64,000 nucleotides of DNA from Pirellulaceae bacterium. Lineage in GTDB: Bacteria; Planctomycetota; Planctomycetia; Pirellulales; Pirellulaceae. This document shows positions 1 to 9,673 of this stretch, piece after piece. Each line of letters begins with the position of its first letter. Within the stretch, counting starts at the first letter, position 1. The position numbers and the translations under genes were made by a program. The stretch lies in NCBI GenBank assembly GCA_026004795.1, contig BPJV01000002.1:124001-188000 (forward strand), read 5' to 3'. A model generated the notes under the pieces. It saw only the letters and a program-made list of their open reading frames with translations, searched no databases and had not been told where the DNA came from.

Positions 1-112
1 ATTTGGGGACAGCCCCATGCTAGCAGTCTGCTGCTGCCATGTGGTGATCGCCCCTGACGAAGTCGAGAATAGAACGGCGGTGGGGGGAATCCACGACCGT
101 GGGAAAAGCTGG

Positions 113-1183
113 TTAACGGTGGCGAGTCGGCGAGGCTTCCGCAGCAGGCTTCGTCGACGTCTTAGATGTTGAGTTCGATGCATTCCCCAGGAACCATTGC
201 CACAGCCGAAATCGTTCGGTCGGCAGACGGTCACCAGCGGCGGACGTTGCCGCGGCGGTCGACATGGCTTGGCTAGCCGCATTCCATCTGGCAATGGCTT
301 GGCGCGCGGCCTCTTCACCACGGCGAATGATATCGTCGGCACGCGCGAAGTCCCACCACTGAAACTGGCCAACTTGTGGTTGGATCAGCAGATGCGCGAA
401 CTGCTGGGCATGGCGTCGGAACAGACGTTCACCGATCTCATCCATGCGCAACAAGGCATGGATGGCCGAGGGGCATTGCCGGACATACTCCATCGACGGT
501 GCCACATCACTGGCGATTATCAACTCGCCCGGATACGAGGCGGCGACCTCGGTCGGCAAGGACTCGAGAACGCCTAAATCTCCGAGTAGCATGCCATCCC
601 AAGGAACAGGCGGAAAGATGCCGGGGATGGCCATCGAAGCTTGCAGGGCGCGCCGCAGTGGCCCACGTTCCAAAACGATTCGATGCCCGGAGAGCAGGTC
701 GACCGCCACAATCGACAGCGGAATGTTCGTTTCGGAAAGGTCGATGTCCGGCACCAACTCCTCGAGCGCCGCCTCCACCACTGTCGCATCGAGCAACGCC
801 GGACGCCGCAGCAGTTTTCCTATGGCCGCATGCGAGCGGACGTAGCTCCAGAGGGAGTCCAACCAACCGAGCAGCCCCGCGGACGAGGCAGCGCCATTCC
901 AAGGGGAACTCCCGCCAAGCGCCTCACGGTGGGCACGAAACCGCTCGGAACCCAGGTAATCGATGGCCCACCGCTCAGCTTCGGCCGGGGAACAGTCCGG
1001 AGGTGTGGTTGCCAACACGGCTCCCACCATGGCTCCCATACTGGTCCCCACCATGCGATCCACCTTGAAGCCGGCGTCGACCAGGCTGCGATACACCCCG
1101 AAGTGCGCGATTCCGCGAGCCCCACCGCCGCCCAGCACCAGGATAGCGGATTCACCGTTGTGGTTAGCGACCTGTCGAATCAT
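113..1183 (-). CDS. Patatin-like phospholipase / acyl hydrolase
   Basis: A 356-residue patatin-family serine lipase, expected to release fatty acids from membrane or storage lipids. The glycine-rich oxyanion loop GGGGARG lies at residues 18-24 and the nucleophile elbow GTSMG at 46-50 (Ser48). The catalytic Asp of the Ser-Asp dyad is probably Asp202 in GDLG, where the classical DGG/DGA reads DLG. No signal peptide is evident, so it is probably cytoplasmic or membrane-associated. The ATG lies 3 bases after the stop of the acyl-CoA dehydrogenase gene, making this the last visible gene of a five-gene beta-oxidation operon. By inference it supplies fatty acids to the ligase at the head of that operon. 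Family assignment is strong; the substrate is unknown. Confidence 0.88.
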   Translation of the reverse strand: MIRQVANHNGESAILVLGGGGARGIAHFGVYRSLVDAGFKVDRMVGTSMGAMVGAVLATTPPDCSPAEAERWAIDYLGSERFRAHREALGGSSPWNGAASSAGLLGWLDSLWSYVRSHAAIGKLLRRPALLDATVVEAALEELVPDIDLSETNIPLSIVAVDLLSGHRIVLERGPLRRALQASMAIPGIFPPVPWDGMLLGDLGVLESLPTEVAASYPGELIIASDVAPSMEYVRQCPSAIHALLRMDEIGERLFRRHAQQFAHLLIQPQVGQFQWWDFARADDIIRRGEEAARQAIARWNAASQAMSTAAATSAAGDRLPTERFRLWQWFLGNASNSTSKTSTKPAAEASPTRHR

Positions 1184-1186
1184 CGT

Positions 1187-3151
1187 TCAGTCATACTTCA
1201 TGAGGATATTGCCGGCGTCGATGCCCTCCAGTTCCTTCCATCCATGGCGGGCGATGCAATCACCAAGGTCCGTCATGCGGCGGAAATCGGCATGCGTCGG
1301 CGACCGGTAAAGTAGCTGGCGGGCCAAGTGTCCGCAGATAACCTCAGCGGCCTGGGAAACCACCTCGTCCTCTCGATACGCGTCCGCGTAGGCAGCCACC
1401 ACCAAGATCACCACGGCTTGCTGCACCCCGGTGCCAAGATGGATCATCGAACACTGCCGATCGGCCAGCTTCAGTTGATGGGCGCGCATGGCTGCCGAGA
1501 TGCGAAAACAATCGGAGGTTAACCGATCACCTGCCAGCTGCACGTAGCGGCGAAGATGCGGCGGTACCTGGCGGAAGTCGATTCCCCCAGCACGCACCAA
1601 TCGCTGCCCCACCCACCACCAGGCGTAGTTGCACAATTCTTTGCGCAACCGCCACGCCTGACGCGGATCGGCCAGACGAGGACGCTTGATACCGGACTCA
1701 ACCAGCACGCGCCCAATGGGCTCGAAGAAGCGTTGCCCATGATGCTTGACCAAGGATTTGAAAAACGCCATGCCCAGCATCTCTCCTTCCCCTTCGTAGA
1801 TGCAAGGAGCAAGGAACTCATGCACGTTGTCCCCAAAGAAGTGCCCATGCAGGAAGGCGCGACCGCCGTGCGTTTTCATGTAATACTCGATCGCCGCCGT
1901 CTTCTGCGCTTCACTACCGAAAACCTTGGCAATGATGCATTCCATCTCGCCGCGGAATCCACGGTCCAACAGGTTGCTGCACCACCAGGTCAAGGCGTCA
2001 CAGGCGACAATGTAACCGGCCATCATGGCCACCCGCCGTTGCACCAACTCTCGCCGCTCGATCGGCTGCCCATAAGTCTGCCGGTACTGAGCCCAGGGAA
2101 GCATGTCGGCCAGCATCCATCGCATGGTTCCCGCAGCGCTAGCGCACAATGCCACACGCCCTAGATTCAAACCGTGGTAAGCGATCGTCAAGCCATCGCC
2201 GTGCGGCGGCAGCAACAAGTTGTCGACGGGAACCGGAAAATCGCGAAAGATCAATCCGTTGTTGTGCGCGTGCTTCAGCGCATGCAAGCCGTAGCGACGA
2301 AGTTGAAAATGCTCGTTTTCCTCTTCGGGCAAGTCGACGATCAGCACGCTGGGCGTCCCCTCAATCAGGCACACCAGGCCGATGGTGCGTCCGGGCCGCG
2401 CGTTGGTGATGAACAGTTTTTCACCGGTGACCAAGTAGTGGTCGCCGACTCGACGCGCCGTGGTACGCAAGGCCGTCAGGTCGCTTCCGGCTCCCGGTTC
2501 GGTCAGCGCGAAGGCACTCAACCGTTTCCCCGAGGCCAAATCGGGCAAGAATCGCCGCTTCTGTTCATCGCTGCCGAACGTTCGCAAAGGGTCGACGGCG
2601 CCGATGCATCCATGGACGCTGGCCAGACCAGCAACGGTCGGGTCCACTGTCGCCATCCGCGTTAGCACGCGTGAAAAGTCCACCATACTCGCGCCCAGAC
2701 CGCCGTACTGCTGGGAGATCAGCAAGCCCCAATAGCCGGTCGCTCCCAACTGCTGCAACGCGTCCTCGGAGATCTTTCCGTCGTCATCAAGCAGTCGTCC
2801 ATCGCGTTTAAGTTGTTGCACCAGACGCACCGCACGATGCATGGCGACCTGCACATCGTCCGCCATGGCCATGGATGCAAAATGGAAGTTGTCCCAGGGA
2901 ATCCGCCGCTGCCACACGGACCGATGAACGGGACTGGCCGTTGTCCGATACTGCGGGGCGAACATGGCTTCCACCTGATCGTCCGCCGAATCGATCCGTC
3001 CCGTACGCCGCGCCTCCTCGGCACTTTTCCCTCCCAGCCGCAGGGCGGTTTCCGCAAACGATGGCGTCTGGCTGCCGGACACCGATGCGCAGTCGCCCCT
3101 GTCGTTGGGCAGCTCTTGTGATTTAGGAATGCGTGGGGTGCCGGTGCTCAT
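1187..3151 (-). CDS. Long-type acyl-CoA dehydrogenase
   Basis: A flavin-dependent acyl-CoA dehydrogenase catalysing the first oxidation of beta-oxidation. At 654 residues it is much longer than the usual ~380. It has an extension of about 90 residues before the catalytic core and about 180 after it, as in VLCAD/ACAD9-like proteins. The signature TEPGAGSD lies at 217-224, and the YEG at 452-454 occupies the place of the usual catalytic-glutamate motif, making Glu453 the likely base. The start codon sits inside the end of the upstream hydratase/dehydrogenase gene (29-base overlap), and a GAGGAG ribosome site precedes the ATG, indicating translational coupling. Long-chain preference is inferred from length only. 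Confidence 0.9.
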   Translation of the reverse strand: MSTGTPRIPKSQELPNDRGDCASVSGSQTPSFAETALRLGGKSAEEARRTGRIDSADDQVEAMFAPQYRTTASPVHRSVWQRRIPWDNFHFASMAMADDVQVAMHRAVRLVQQLKRDGRLLDDDGKISEDALQQLGATGYWGLLISQQYGGLGASMVDFSRVLTRMATVDPTVAGLASVHGCIGAVDPLRTFGSDEQKRRFLPDLASGKRLSAFALTEPGAGSDLTALRTTARRVGDHYLVTGEKLFITNARPGRTIGLVCLIEGTPSVLIVDLPEEENEHFQLRRYGLHALKHAHNNGLIFRDFPVPVDNLLLPPHGDGLTIAYHGLNLGRVALCASAAGTMRWMLADMLPWAQYRQTYGQPIERRELVQRRVAMMAGYIVACDALTWWCSNLLDRGFRGEMECIIAKVFGSEAQKTAAIEYYMKTHGGRAFLHGHFFGDNVHEFLAPCIYEGEGEMLGMAFFKSLVKHHGQRFFEPIGRVLVESGIKRPRLADPRQAWRLRKELCNYAWWWVGQRLVRAGGIDFRQVPPHLRRYVQLAGDRLTSDCFRISAAMRAHQLKLADRQCSMIHLGTGVQQAVVILVVAAYADAYREDEVVSQAAEVICGHLARQLLYRSPTHADFRRMTDLGDCIARHGWKELEGIDAGNILMKYD

Positions 3152-5336
3152 GATTGGGCTCCTCTACCGATGCAGAAAGTGGTGAACCCTGCGGATGTTG
3201 CAGGCCGTCTGCCGGAGCGAACCGTTCGCCATGGCAGGCGCGGAGAGCTTCTAAGTTCTTCAACACTACGTTTCGTCCAAGAACATGGATCAATCGCAAC
3301 GGACCTCCGTGCCTGGGCGCGAATCCTGTTCCCAGAACCATCGCCAAATCGATCATCCAAGGGCTGGCAACTAGTTGCTCATCCATGCATCGCACCGCTT
3401 CATTGAGCATGGGGTAGACCAAACGGCGCTGCACGGCGTTCATGCCATCGGGAATAGTGCCCGGGAGATCCTCGCGAGTCTCCGCGCCCGTCGTCACCAA
3501 CAGCGAGTTGGGCCGCCGTCTTTTTCCGCCGACATACACGTAGAAGCCGCGACCGCTCTTCTTTCCCCGCCATCTTTTCGCCAACATTCGCTCGAAAAGG
3601 GGAGCAAGCTCGGCCGCATCGGGCTGAATGCCTACCAGCGACGCCGCGACGCTGGCCGCCACGTCGATCCCCACCTGATCCAAAAGCTCGAGCGGCCCCA
3701 TGGGCATTCCGAAACGGCGCATCTGTTTGTCAATCAAGGTGATCGAAATGCCTTCCTGAGCCATTCGCAACGCTTCACCGAGGTACGGGAACAGGATCCG
3801 GTTGACGACAAAACCAGGGGCATCGCCAGTCACGATGGGCGTTTTTCCCAAACGTCGTACCAGCTGGAGTGCCATGGCGACCGCCCACTGGTCAGCGGCC
3901 GCTGGGCGGGCCACTTCCACCAGCTCCATGCGCTCGACGGGATTGAAGAAATGAATCCCCAGAACGTGGCTTACTCGCCGCGTCGCCTGAGCCATCGCCG
4001 TGACCGACAACGACGAGGTATTGGTCGCCAGCAGCGCATCGACAGGCAAAACTCTATCGAGTTGACCGAACACATCTTTCTTGATTTCCAGCTGTTCAAT
4101 CACGGCTTCGATGGCCATTTGACAGCGGTGTAGCTCCTCCCACGAGGTGGTGTAATGCAGTCGCTGCAGCGCTGCCTCGAATTCTGCGTGGGTGATCCGA
4201 CCATCGGCGAGCTGCCGATGCATCAGCCGTTCAACCCGTTGTCGCCCCGCTTGGAGCGCGGTGAGATCGATCTCTTTCACCCACACGTCCAACCCTGCCA
4301 GAGCGCTCATCGCCGCGATCCCGGCCCCCATCGTCCCCGCGCCGACGACGGCTAACCGCTCCGGCTCTCGAGGTGGTTCGTCAGCAACCGATGGCAACCA
4401 GGTCGCCACCTTTCGTGCACGCTCGCGATCGATGAACACCCGCAGGAGGTTCTGCGCCGGGTCGGTGAAAACCAGTTGAACGAACCTACGCCGTTCCACA
4501 TCAAAAGCGCGGCCACCGGTTCGAAGCGATGCCATCACCGCATCGAGCGCGGCCGATAGAGCGGGATACTGTTCCAGACGATATCCGAGCTGCCGTCGTG
4601 CTAGGTAATGCCACAGCTTTCTGGCCGGGGCCGTGGCGGCAAGCAGTCGGCCAGCCGTTCGCCGCCGTCGCCAGCACGACCGCAGTTGATCGATCACCTG
4701 CCGGTAGGTATCGGGCTCGATGTCAGAAGAATCGACAATGCGGTCGATCAATCCGTAGCGCAACGCCTCTTCCACACCAACCGATCTGCCACGGAGGATC
4801 ATCGTCACAGCGCGGCGTGGACCAATCAGCTGCGGTAACCGCTGCGTTCCTCCCCAACCGGGAATCAGACCGAGTTTGATCTCGGGCAACCCGAGTTGAG
4901 TTTTGCGATGGGAAACGGCGACCCGATAACGGCAGGCCAGCGCCAACTCAAGTCCACCGCCCAGGCAGGTGCCAGCAATGAACGCCACGGTGGGCACAGG
5001 TAGTTCGGCAATCCGCATCGTCAGCCGTTGCCCCCGCTCGATCACCTGCTGGACCTTATGCTCATCGCGGAATTCCGCAATGCGGTGCACGTCGGCACCG
5101 ACGAAGAAGCACGAGTCGCGGCGGCTGCGAAAAACTACCCAATGCGGTGGCCGAGGCGCATCGACGATCCAGTCAACGGCCATTTCCCACCCGCTGAGCA
5201 TCCCAGCATCGATAACGTTGACGCTCCGATCTGGAGAGGAAAACCACACGACGACACCGTCCTCATGCTGCTCGATGGCCACGCAGCGGTTCAGTTCACG
5301 GATCGGATTGTTGGTCGATGGTACTGTTTGGGACAT
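3123..5336 (-). CDS. fadJ: Bifunctional enoyl-CoA hydratase / 3-hydroxyacyl-CoA dehydrogenase (FadB/FadJ type)
   Basis: The multifunctional alpha-subunit protein of beta-oxidation (737 residues). The N-terminal crotonase domain (about 20-210) carries the oxyanion region FVGADV near 78-83 and the catalytic glutamates Glu130 (GGGLELALA) and Glu152 (LPEIKLGL). The NAD-binding domain begins at 328 with GAGTMG at 332-337 and has HFFNP (462-466) with the catalytic His462. A C-terminal helical domain follows. An AAGGAGG ribosome site directs the ATG. It lies 19 bases downstream of the thiolase gene and overlaps the acyl-CoA dehydrogenase. The fadB/fadJ distinction cannot be settled by eye; fadJ is a working symbol. 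Confidence 0.92.
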   Translation of the reverse strand: MSQTVPSTNNPIRELNRCVAIEQHEDGVVVWFSSPDRSVNVIDAGMLSGWEMAVDWIVDAPRPPHWVVFRSRRDSCFFVGADVHRIAEFRDEHKVQQVIERGQRLTMRIAELPVPTVAFIAGTCLGGGLELALACRYRVAVSHRKTQLGLPEIKLGLIPGWGGTQRLPQLIGPRRAVTMILRGRSVGVEEALRYGLIDRIVDSSDIEPDTYRQVIDQLRSCWRRRRTAGRLLAATAPARKLWHYLARRQLGYRLEQYPALSAALDAVMASLRTGGRAFDVERRRFVQLVFTDPAQNLLRVFIDRERARKVATWLPSVADEPPREPERLAVVGAGTMGAGIAAMSALAGLDVWVKEIDLTALQAGRQRVERLMHRQLADGRITHAEFEAALQRLHYTTSWEELHRCQMAIEAVIEQLEIKKDVFGQLDRVLPVDALLATNTSSLSVTAMAQATRRVSHVLGIHFFNPVERMELVEVARPAAADQWAVAMALQLVRRLGKTPIVTGDAPGFVVNRILFPYLGEALRMAQEGISITLIDKQMRRFGMPMGPLELLDQVGIDVAASVAASLVGIQPDAAELAPLFERMLAKRWRGKKSGRGFYVYVGGKRRRPNSLLVTTGAETREDLPGTIPDGMNAVQRRLVYPMLNEAVRCMDEQLVASPWMIDLAMVLGTGFAPRHGGPLRLIHVLGRNVVLKNLEALRACHGERFAPADGLQHPQGSPLSASVEEPNHEHRHPTHS

Positions 5337-5355
5337 GACCCTACCTCCTTATCGG

Positions 5356-6654
5356 TTAGTGACTTGGGCAGTCGATGAGCATGGCCATTCCTTGCCCGCC
5401 GCCAATACACAACGCGGCGATGCCCATACCGCCACCTCGCTGTTGAAGGGCTCGTGCCAGAGTGAGGACGATACGCGCGCCGCTTGCACCGACCGGATGT
5501 CCCAAGGCGATCGCTCCTCCATGCACGTTGAGACGCTCGACAGGGATCCCACCTAGGCGGCGGCTACGGCCCAGATGATCCCGGGCAAACGCATCCGATT
5601 CGATGGCGGCCAGGCAGGCGAGTACCTGCGCGGCGAACGCTTCGTTGATCTCGAACAACTCGACATCGCTCAGCTCGATCCCGGTCTCACGCACCAGGCG
5701 GTCGATGGCCATTACCGGGCCTAATCCCATGCGCTGCGGTGGACACCCGGCAATGGTCACATGGCGGATAATCGCTAGCGGCCGGATGCCCCGACTCTCG
5801 GCCACCTGCTGACTGGTGACCAACACCGCCGTTGCCCCGTCGGTAATCGGACACGAATTGCCGGCGGTCACCGTGGCGGGATAGTCGCCGGTCATGGGAC
5901 GAAAGACCGGACGTAGTCGTGCCAATTGTGCCATGGACTGAGCGGCCCGCGGCCCCACATCCTGGCTGATTTCCTGATCAGAAACTTGCATCGGAGTGAT
6001 CTCCCCCGACAGAAAACCAGATTGTTGGGCCGCGGTCGCCGCCTGGTGGCTGCGCAGGGCGAAAGCGTCTTGATCCTGGCGAGAGATCTTGAATTCGGCG
6101 GCCAACAACTCGGCCGTTTCTCCCATGCTCAATCCACAAACCGGATCGGTAAGGCCGAGACGGATCCCAGCCAGCAGACGAAAATCGCCCGGTCGCAGTG
6201 ACAGGATGGCCCGAGTTTTCGCCAGGAAAGTCTTGGATCGCTGCAGTCGAAGCAACTTCCTGTGCAGACTTCGTGGTGCCAACAGCGGAATGTTCGACAT
6301 CGATTCGGTTCCACCAGCCAGCACCAGCCGCGACCGAGCCGAGCGGATCGAATCGATGGCGGCCACAATCGCCTCCATCCCCGAGCCGCAGTTTCGATTG
6401 ACCGTGTGAGCAATCGTTTGGTGGGGCAGCCCGGAGCGAAGTGCGATAACACGGGCGATGTTCGCCGCGTCGGCCGGGCAAGCGACATTGCCCACGACGA
6501 CCTCGTCGATCTCCTCGCCCCTCAACCCCAGCCGATCGATCAGCGAGCACACGGCGTGGGTTCCCAGTTCGACGGCCGATACATCAGCCAATCGACCGAA
6601 CGCTTTCGCCTGCGGCGTGCGCGTGCCGCCCAGGATGACCACTTGTGCCGTCAT
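5356..6654 (-). CDS. fadI: Acetyl-CoA C-acyltransferase (3-ketoacyl-CoA thiolase)
   Basis: The thiolytic enzyme of beta-oxidation (432 residues), releasing acetyl-CoA from 3-ketoacyl-CoA. The acyl-accepting Cys89 lies in NRNCGSG. The NEAFA motif is in the second half, His386 in GHPVGASG, and the second catalytic Cys416 in CIGGGQG near the C-terminus. The ATG overlaps the TGA of the upstream acyl-CoA ligase (ATGA), with GAGGAGGCGGAG just upstream, so translation is coupled. It probably forms the beta subunit with the adjacent hydratase/dehydrogenase. Confidence 0.93.
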   Translation of the reverse strand: MTAQVVILGGTRTPQAKAFGRLADVSAVELGTHAVCSLIDRLGLRGEEIDEVVVGNVACPADAANIARVIALRSGLPHQTIAHTVNRNCGSGMEAIVAAIDSIRSARSRLVLAGGTESMSNIPLLAPRSLHRKLLRLQRSKTFLAKTRAILSLRPGDFRLLAGIRLGLTDPVCGLSMGETAELLAAEFKISRQDQDAFALRSHQAATAAQQSGFLSGEITPMQVSDQEISQDVGPRAAQSMAQLARLRPVFRPMTGDYPATVTAGNSCPITDGATAVLVTSQQVAESRGIRPLAIIRHVTIAGCPPQRMGLGPVMAIDRLVRETGIELSDVELFEINEAFAAQVLACLAAIESDAFARDHLGRSRRLGGIPVERLNVHGGAIALGHPVGASGARIVLTLARALQQRGGGMGIAALCIGGGQGMAMLIDCPSH

Positions 6655-8489
6655 GACTCCGCCTCCTCGACGAGTAGCTCCGGAGGAAGTTCGCCGACAT
6701 CCTCAGATTGTGGAGCAGCGGCCGGTGACGTTTCGCGCAGCTGACGACGGAGAACTTTCCCCAAAAAATTCCGCGGCATCTCTCCCTCGACGATTTCCCA
6801 CAACCGCGGGCGCAGGTGCGCCGCCATGTGTTCGCGGCAGTACCTCTCCAGCTCCTCGACGGAAACCGCCTGCCGCGGCTTCAGCCTGACGAAAGCTTTG
6901 ACAATCTCGCCACGGCGTTTGTCGGGAATCCCTATCACGGCGACTTCGTCTACTCCCTCGTGGCGTCGCAATACTTCCTCAACATCGCTCGGATAGACAT
7001 TGAACCCGTTGCTGATGATCAAGTCCTTCTTGCGATCGACGATGTGGAAATACCCATCGTCGGACCGATAGGCCAGATCTCCTGTATATAACCATCCGTT
7101 GCGCAACACCTCACCGGTCCCTTGCGGGTTGTCCCAATAGCCGAGCATCACTTGCGGCCCCCGGACGATCAATTCTCCGACCTCGCCATCTGGTACCGCT
7201 TGGGTTCCCGTGCTCGCATCGACAATGCACGCCTGTGTATCCGGCAGAGGCAAACCGATCGTTCCCAAATGGCTCGAGCCATCTAGAGGTCCGACGTGGG
7301 TAACTGGCGATGCTTCGGACAGGCCATACCCCTCGACGACGATCGCGCCGGTGCGGTCGGCAAACTCCGCGCCTACCTCGACTGGCAACGACGCACCACC
7401 GGATACTACCCATTTGAGCCGGGAAAAATCACCTGAACGCTTGCGCAACACATAGTTCATAGCATCGAGCATCGCTGGTACCGCGTGCAGGACGGTTGGC
7501 TGATGCCGGTGCATGGTCCGCACCACCTGCGGAGGTGCGAAGCGAGGTAAGACGACCAGTGTGGCGCCCAGGGCGAACCCCGTGTTGAGGATGGCCGACA
7601 TGCCGTAGCTGTGAAAGAATGGCAACACGGCCATCAACGTTTCGTCACCCATCGTGGCCCCGGCCCAAAAAAGCTGCTGCCAGGCATTGCTCACCAGGTT
7701 CGCATGACTGAGCGTCACCACTCTCGACGTACCGGTCGTCCCACTGGTGCCAAGCAGGAAGGCCGGCGAGCGATCAGGGATGACCTCCACCGGATGCGGA
7801 TGTTGACCGTTGCCGGACAGGATGCTGGTCAACCATGTTTCCTTGGCCTGGCAACGCCACCACATGCGACCTGTTCGCTGAGCGCGGATGGCACGATAAG
7901 CGGCGGCTTTCAGCGGTGAGAGGTGATCGCTCAGCGTCACCCATACGAGATGACGCAAGTCGTTGAAAACCGGCGCCAGCAGGGGAGCCAACATGTCCAG
8001 GCAGATCACCGTCTCGCACTGAGTGTGCGCTACCAATCGCTCGACCTCTTCGGCCACACTCAATGGGCTCAGCGCGACCACCACGCCGCCAGCCCGCCAG
8101 ATACCGTGGACGGCGATGGCATATTCGGGGCAGTTCGGAAGCAACACCCCGACGCGGCTACCCGCACCAACCTGATGCTGTTGGAGCCAGGCGGCCAAAT
8201 TCCAACTGGCCTTCCGAATCTGCGCGTAACTCCACCGTCTGCCCAGAAACTCGATGGCCGTGCGTTGTGGAACAAAGTTGCAGGCACGATCCAGCAACCC
8301 CCAAGTCGGCATCTTGGGATAGTGAAGATGGCGCGGCACACCCTCTGGATAATGCCTTACCTCGTGATCGCCCGCTCCCTCGTGCGGAAGCATCGTGCCG
8401 CGGAAGCCGATGTTGGGTGCCGTCGCCATGGGGACACCTGTGCGAAGAAAAGAGTCGTACCGCGGCTCCTTCCCGTCCACTGGCGCCAC
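6651..8489 (-). CDS. fadD: Long-chain acyl-CoA synthetase (AMP-binding)
   Basis: An ANL-superfamily ligase that activates fatty acids to acyl-CoA through an acyl-adenylate. The phosphate-binding loop GTSGTTGTSR is at 247-256, followed by VEGYGLSEASP, the YTGDLAY Asp motif, and GKVLRR with the C-terminal catalytic lysine (Lys578). The first gene of the beta-oxidation operon; it overlaps the thiolase start by 4 bases. The GTG at 8489 gives 612 residues; an in-frame ATG at 8429 (MATAPNIG) is a plausible alternative and neither has a convincing ribosome site. The substrate chain length is inferred from operon context. Confidence 0.9.
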   Translation of the reverse strand: MAPVDGKEPRYDSFLRTGVPMATAPNIGFRGTMLPHEGAGDHEVRHYPEGVPRHLHYPKMPTWGLLDRACNFVPQRTAIEFLGRRWSYAQIRKASWNLAAWLQQHQVGAGSRVGVLLPNCPEYAIAVHGIWRAGGVVVALSPLSVAEEVERLVAHTQCETVICLDMLAPLLAPVFNDLRHLVWVTLSDHLSPLKAAAYRAIRAQRTGRMWWRCQAKETWLTSILSGNGQHPHPVEVIPDRSPAFLLGTSGTTGTSRVVTLSHANLVSNAWQQLFWAGATMGDETLMAVLPFFHSYGMSAILNTGFALGATLVVLPRFAPPQVVRTMHRHQPTVLHAVPAMLDAMNYVLRKRSGDFSRLKWVVSGGASLPVEVGAEFADRTGAIVVEGYGLSEASPVTHVGPLDGSSHLGTIGLPLPDTQACIVDASTGTQAVPDGEVGELIVRGPQVMLGYWDNPQGTGEVLRNGWLYTGDLAYRSDDGYFHIVDRKKDLIISNGFNVYPSDVEEVLRRHEGVDEVAVIGIPDKRRGEIVKAFVRLKPRQAVSVEELERYCREHMAAHLRPRLWEIVEGEMPRNFLGKVLRRQLRETSPAAAPQSEDVGELPPELLVEEAES

Positions 8490-8782
8490 ACCCCAGATAG
8501 CAGAAGCCGAGGCCGCGATCGGGAGTGGATAACCAGGTGATCCCTCAACTCAAGTCTTCGCTACAAATCGCCCAGTGTCAACATTTCTGCCACTAAAACA
8601 CTCATAAGGTTGTGAATTCATGCGCAAGAGGTTTCGGAGGGGGATCCCTCCGTATGGGCGCAAGACGCGCCGCAGCATTCAGAAATCCTCTCCAAAAAGG
8701 GGATGAAACCACCATTGCATTGTCCCCGCCGAATTTCAGTTGGGACGAGAAAAGGGACAATTGCGGCTCCTCCACCTCCAGC
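8490..8782. other. Intergenic region with stem-loops below nnrD
   Basis: A 293-base gap between the NAD(P)HX dehydratase gene and the beta-oxidation operon. It holds a perfect 7-bp hairpin (8635-8641 with 8646-8652, loop GGAT) next to repeated GCGCAAGA words. This may end nnrD transcripts, but no T-tract follows. I see no convincing coding sequence. Confidence 0.4.
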
Positions 8783-9673
8783 TCAGCTAGCCCGGGAACT
8801 GAGGGCGCGCCATGCAGGCCGAAGGTAGTCGACAAGCTCTCGACTGGTGGCGAAGCGATCAGTCAGCTCCTGTTCCATCATTTCACCTGCCAGTCCATGC
8901 AGGTGCGTGGCCAGGCAGGAGGCCTCCAACGGTCCCATTCCTTGGGCCAGCAAGGCGGCGATCAATCCGGTGAGCACGTCTCCCGAACCGCCGGTCGCCA
9001 GCGCCGGGCCACCCGTCCTGTTTTCGAACCACCGGATTCCATCGGTAACGATGCTGCGATGCCCTTTCAGCAGGAGCACCACACGGTGCTGACGAGCGAA
9101 TTGAATGGCCAACTCGGTGCGCCGCGCCGCGATCTCTGTGGTCGGTAATCCTGTCAATCGTGAGAACTCCCCCGGATGTGGCGTGAGCACCAGAGGGGCA
9201 TCCGGATCTCGCGACCGCAGAACATCTACGTCTTGCGCCAGCACATTGAGCCCGTCCGCATCCACGACTAGGGGAACCGCCAGTCGTTCGATCAACGAGA
9301 AAACCACTCGTCGCACTCCCTCGGCTTGCCCCATGCCCGGCCCCACCGCCACGGCGGTCGGAGCCGGCGTCCGCGCAATCAGTTGTTCGGCGACATCAGC
9401 CGCAAACCGACCGGCGGAATCCTCGCTCATCCACAGCGTCATGTAGGAGGGATGCATCATCGCCACGATGGGGGCTACCGACCGGGGCGTTGCCACGGTA
9501 ACCAGACCGGCACCGCCATGCAGAGCTGCCATGCCGGCCAGTGCCGCTGCTCCCGACATGCCGCGGCTTCCCGCCACGACAAGGACGCTGCCGAAGGTTC
9601 CCTTGTGCGCATCACGCGGACGCGGTGGCAATTCGGGGACCTCACGAATCTGATCAGCTTCCTCGGCACGCAT
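8783..9673 (-). CDS. nnrD: ADP-dependent NAD(P)H-hydrate dehydratase
   Basis: A 296-residue ribokinase-like protein of the YjeF C-terminal/CARKD family, which repairs hydrated NADH and NADPH at the expense of ADP. Visible hallmarks are the GSRGMSGAAAL loop near residue 32, LTPHPGEFSRL in the middle, KGHRSIVTDG, and the nucleotide-binding ATGGSGDVLTG segment. The NAD(P)HX epimerase domain fused in E. coli YjeF is absent, and no epimerase gene is nearby, so the epimerase must be elsewhere. A GGAG sequence lies about 9 bases before the ATG. It appears to be transcribed alone. Confidence 0.92.
   Translation of the reverse strand: MRAEEADQIREVPELPPRPRDAHKGTFGSVLVVAGSRGMSGAAALAGMAALHGGAGLVTVATPRSVAPIVAMMHPSYMTLWMSEDSAGRFAADVAEQLIARTPAPTAVAVGPGMGQAEGVRRVVFSLIERLAVPLVVDADGLNVLAQDVDVLRSRDPDAPLVLTPHPGEFSRLTGLPTTEIAARRTELAIQFARQHRVVLLLKGHRSIVTDGIRWFENRTGGPALATGGSGDVLTGLIAALLAQGMGPLEASCLATHLHGLAGEMMEQELTDRFATSRELVDYLRPAWRALSSRAS

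Noticed and set aside
85-112. CGTGGGAAAAGC word shared with positions near 13657 and, in shorter form, near 35006 and 18436
   Set aside because: Short copies with differing flanks; no evidence of a dispersed repeat beyond chance in GC-rich DNA.
641-1315. Long plus-strand frame over the patatin gene
   Set aside because: It is antisense to a gene with clear patatin motifs, has poor protein character and no ribosome site.
3375-4133. 252-codon plus-strand frame
   Set aside because: Shadow of the hydratase/dehydrogenase gene, which has full motif support.
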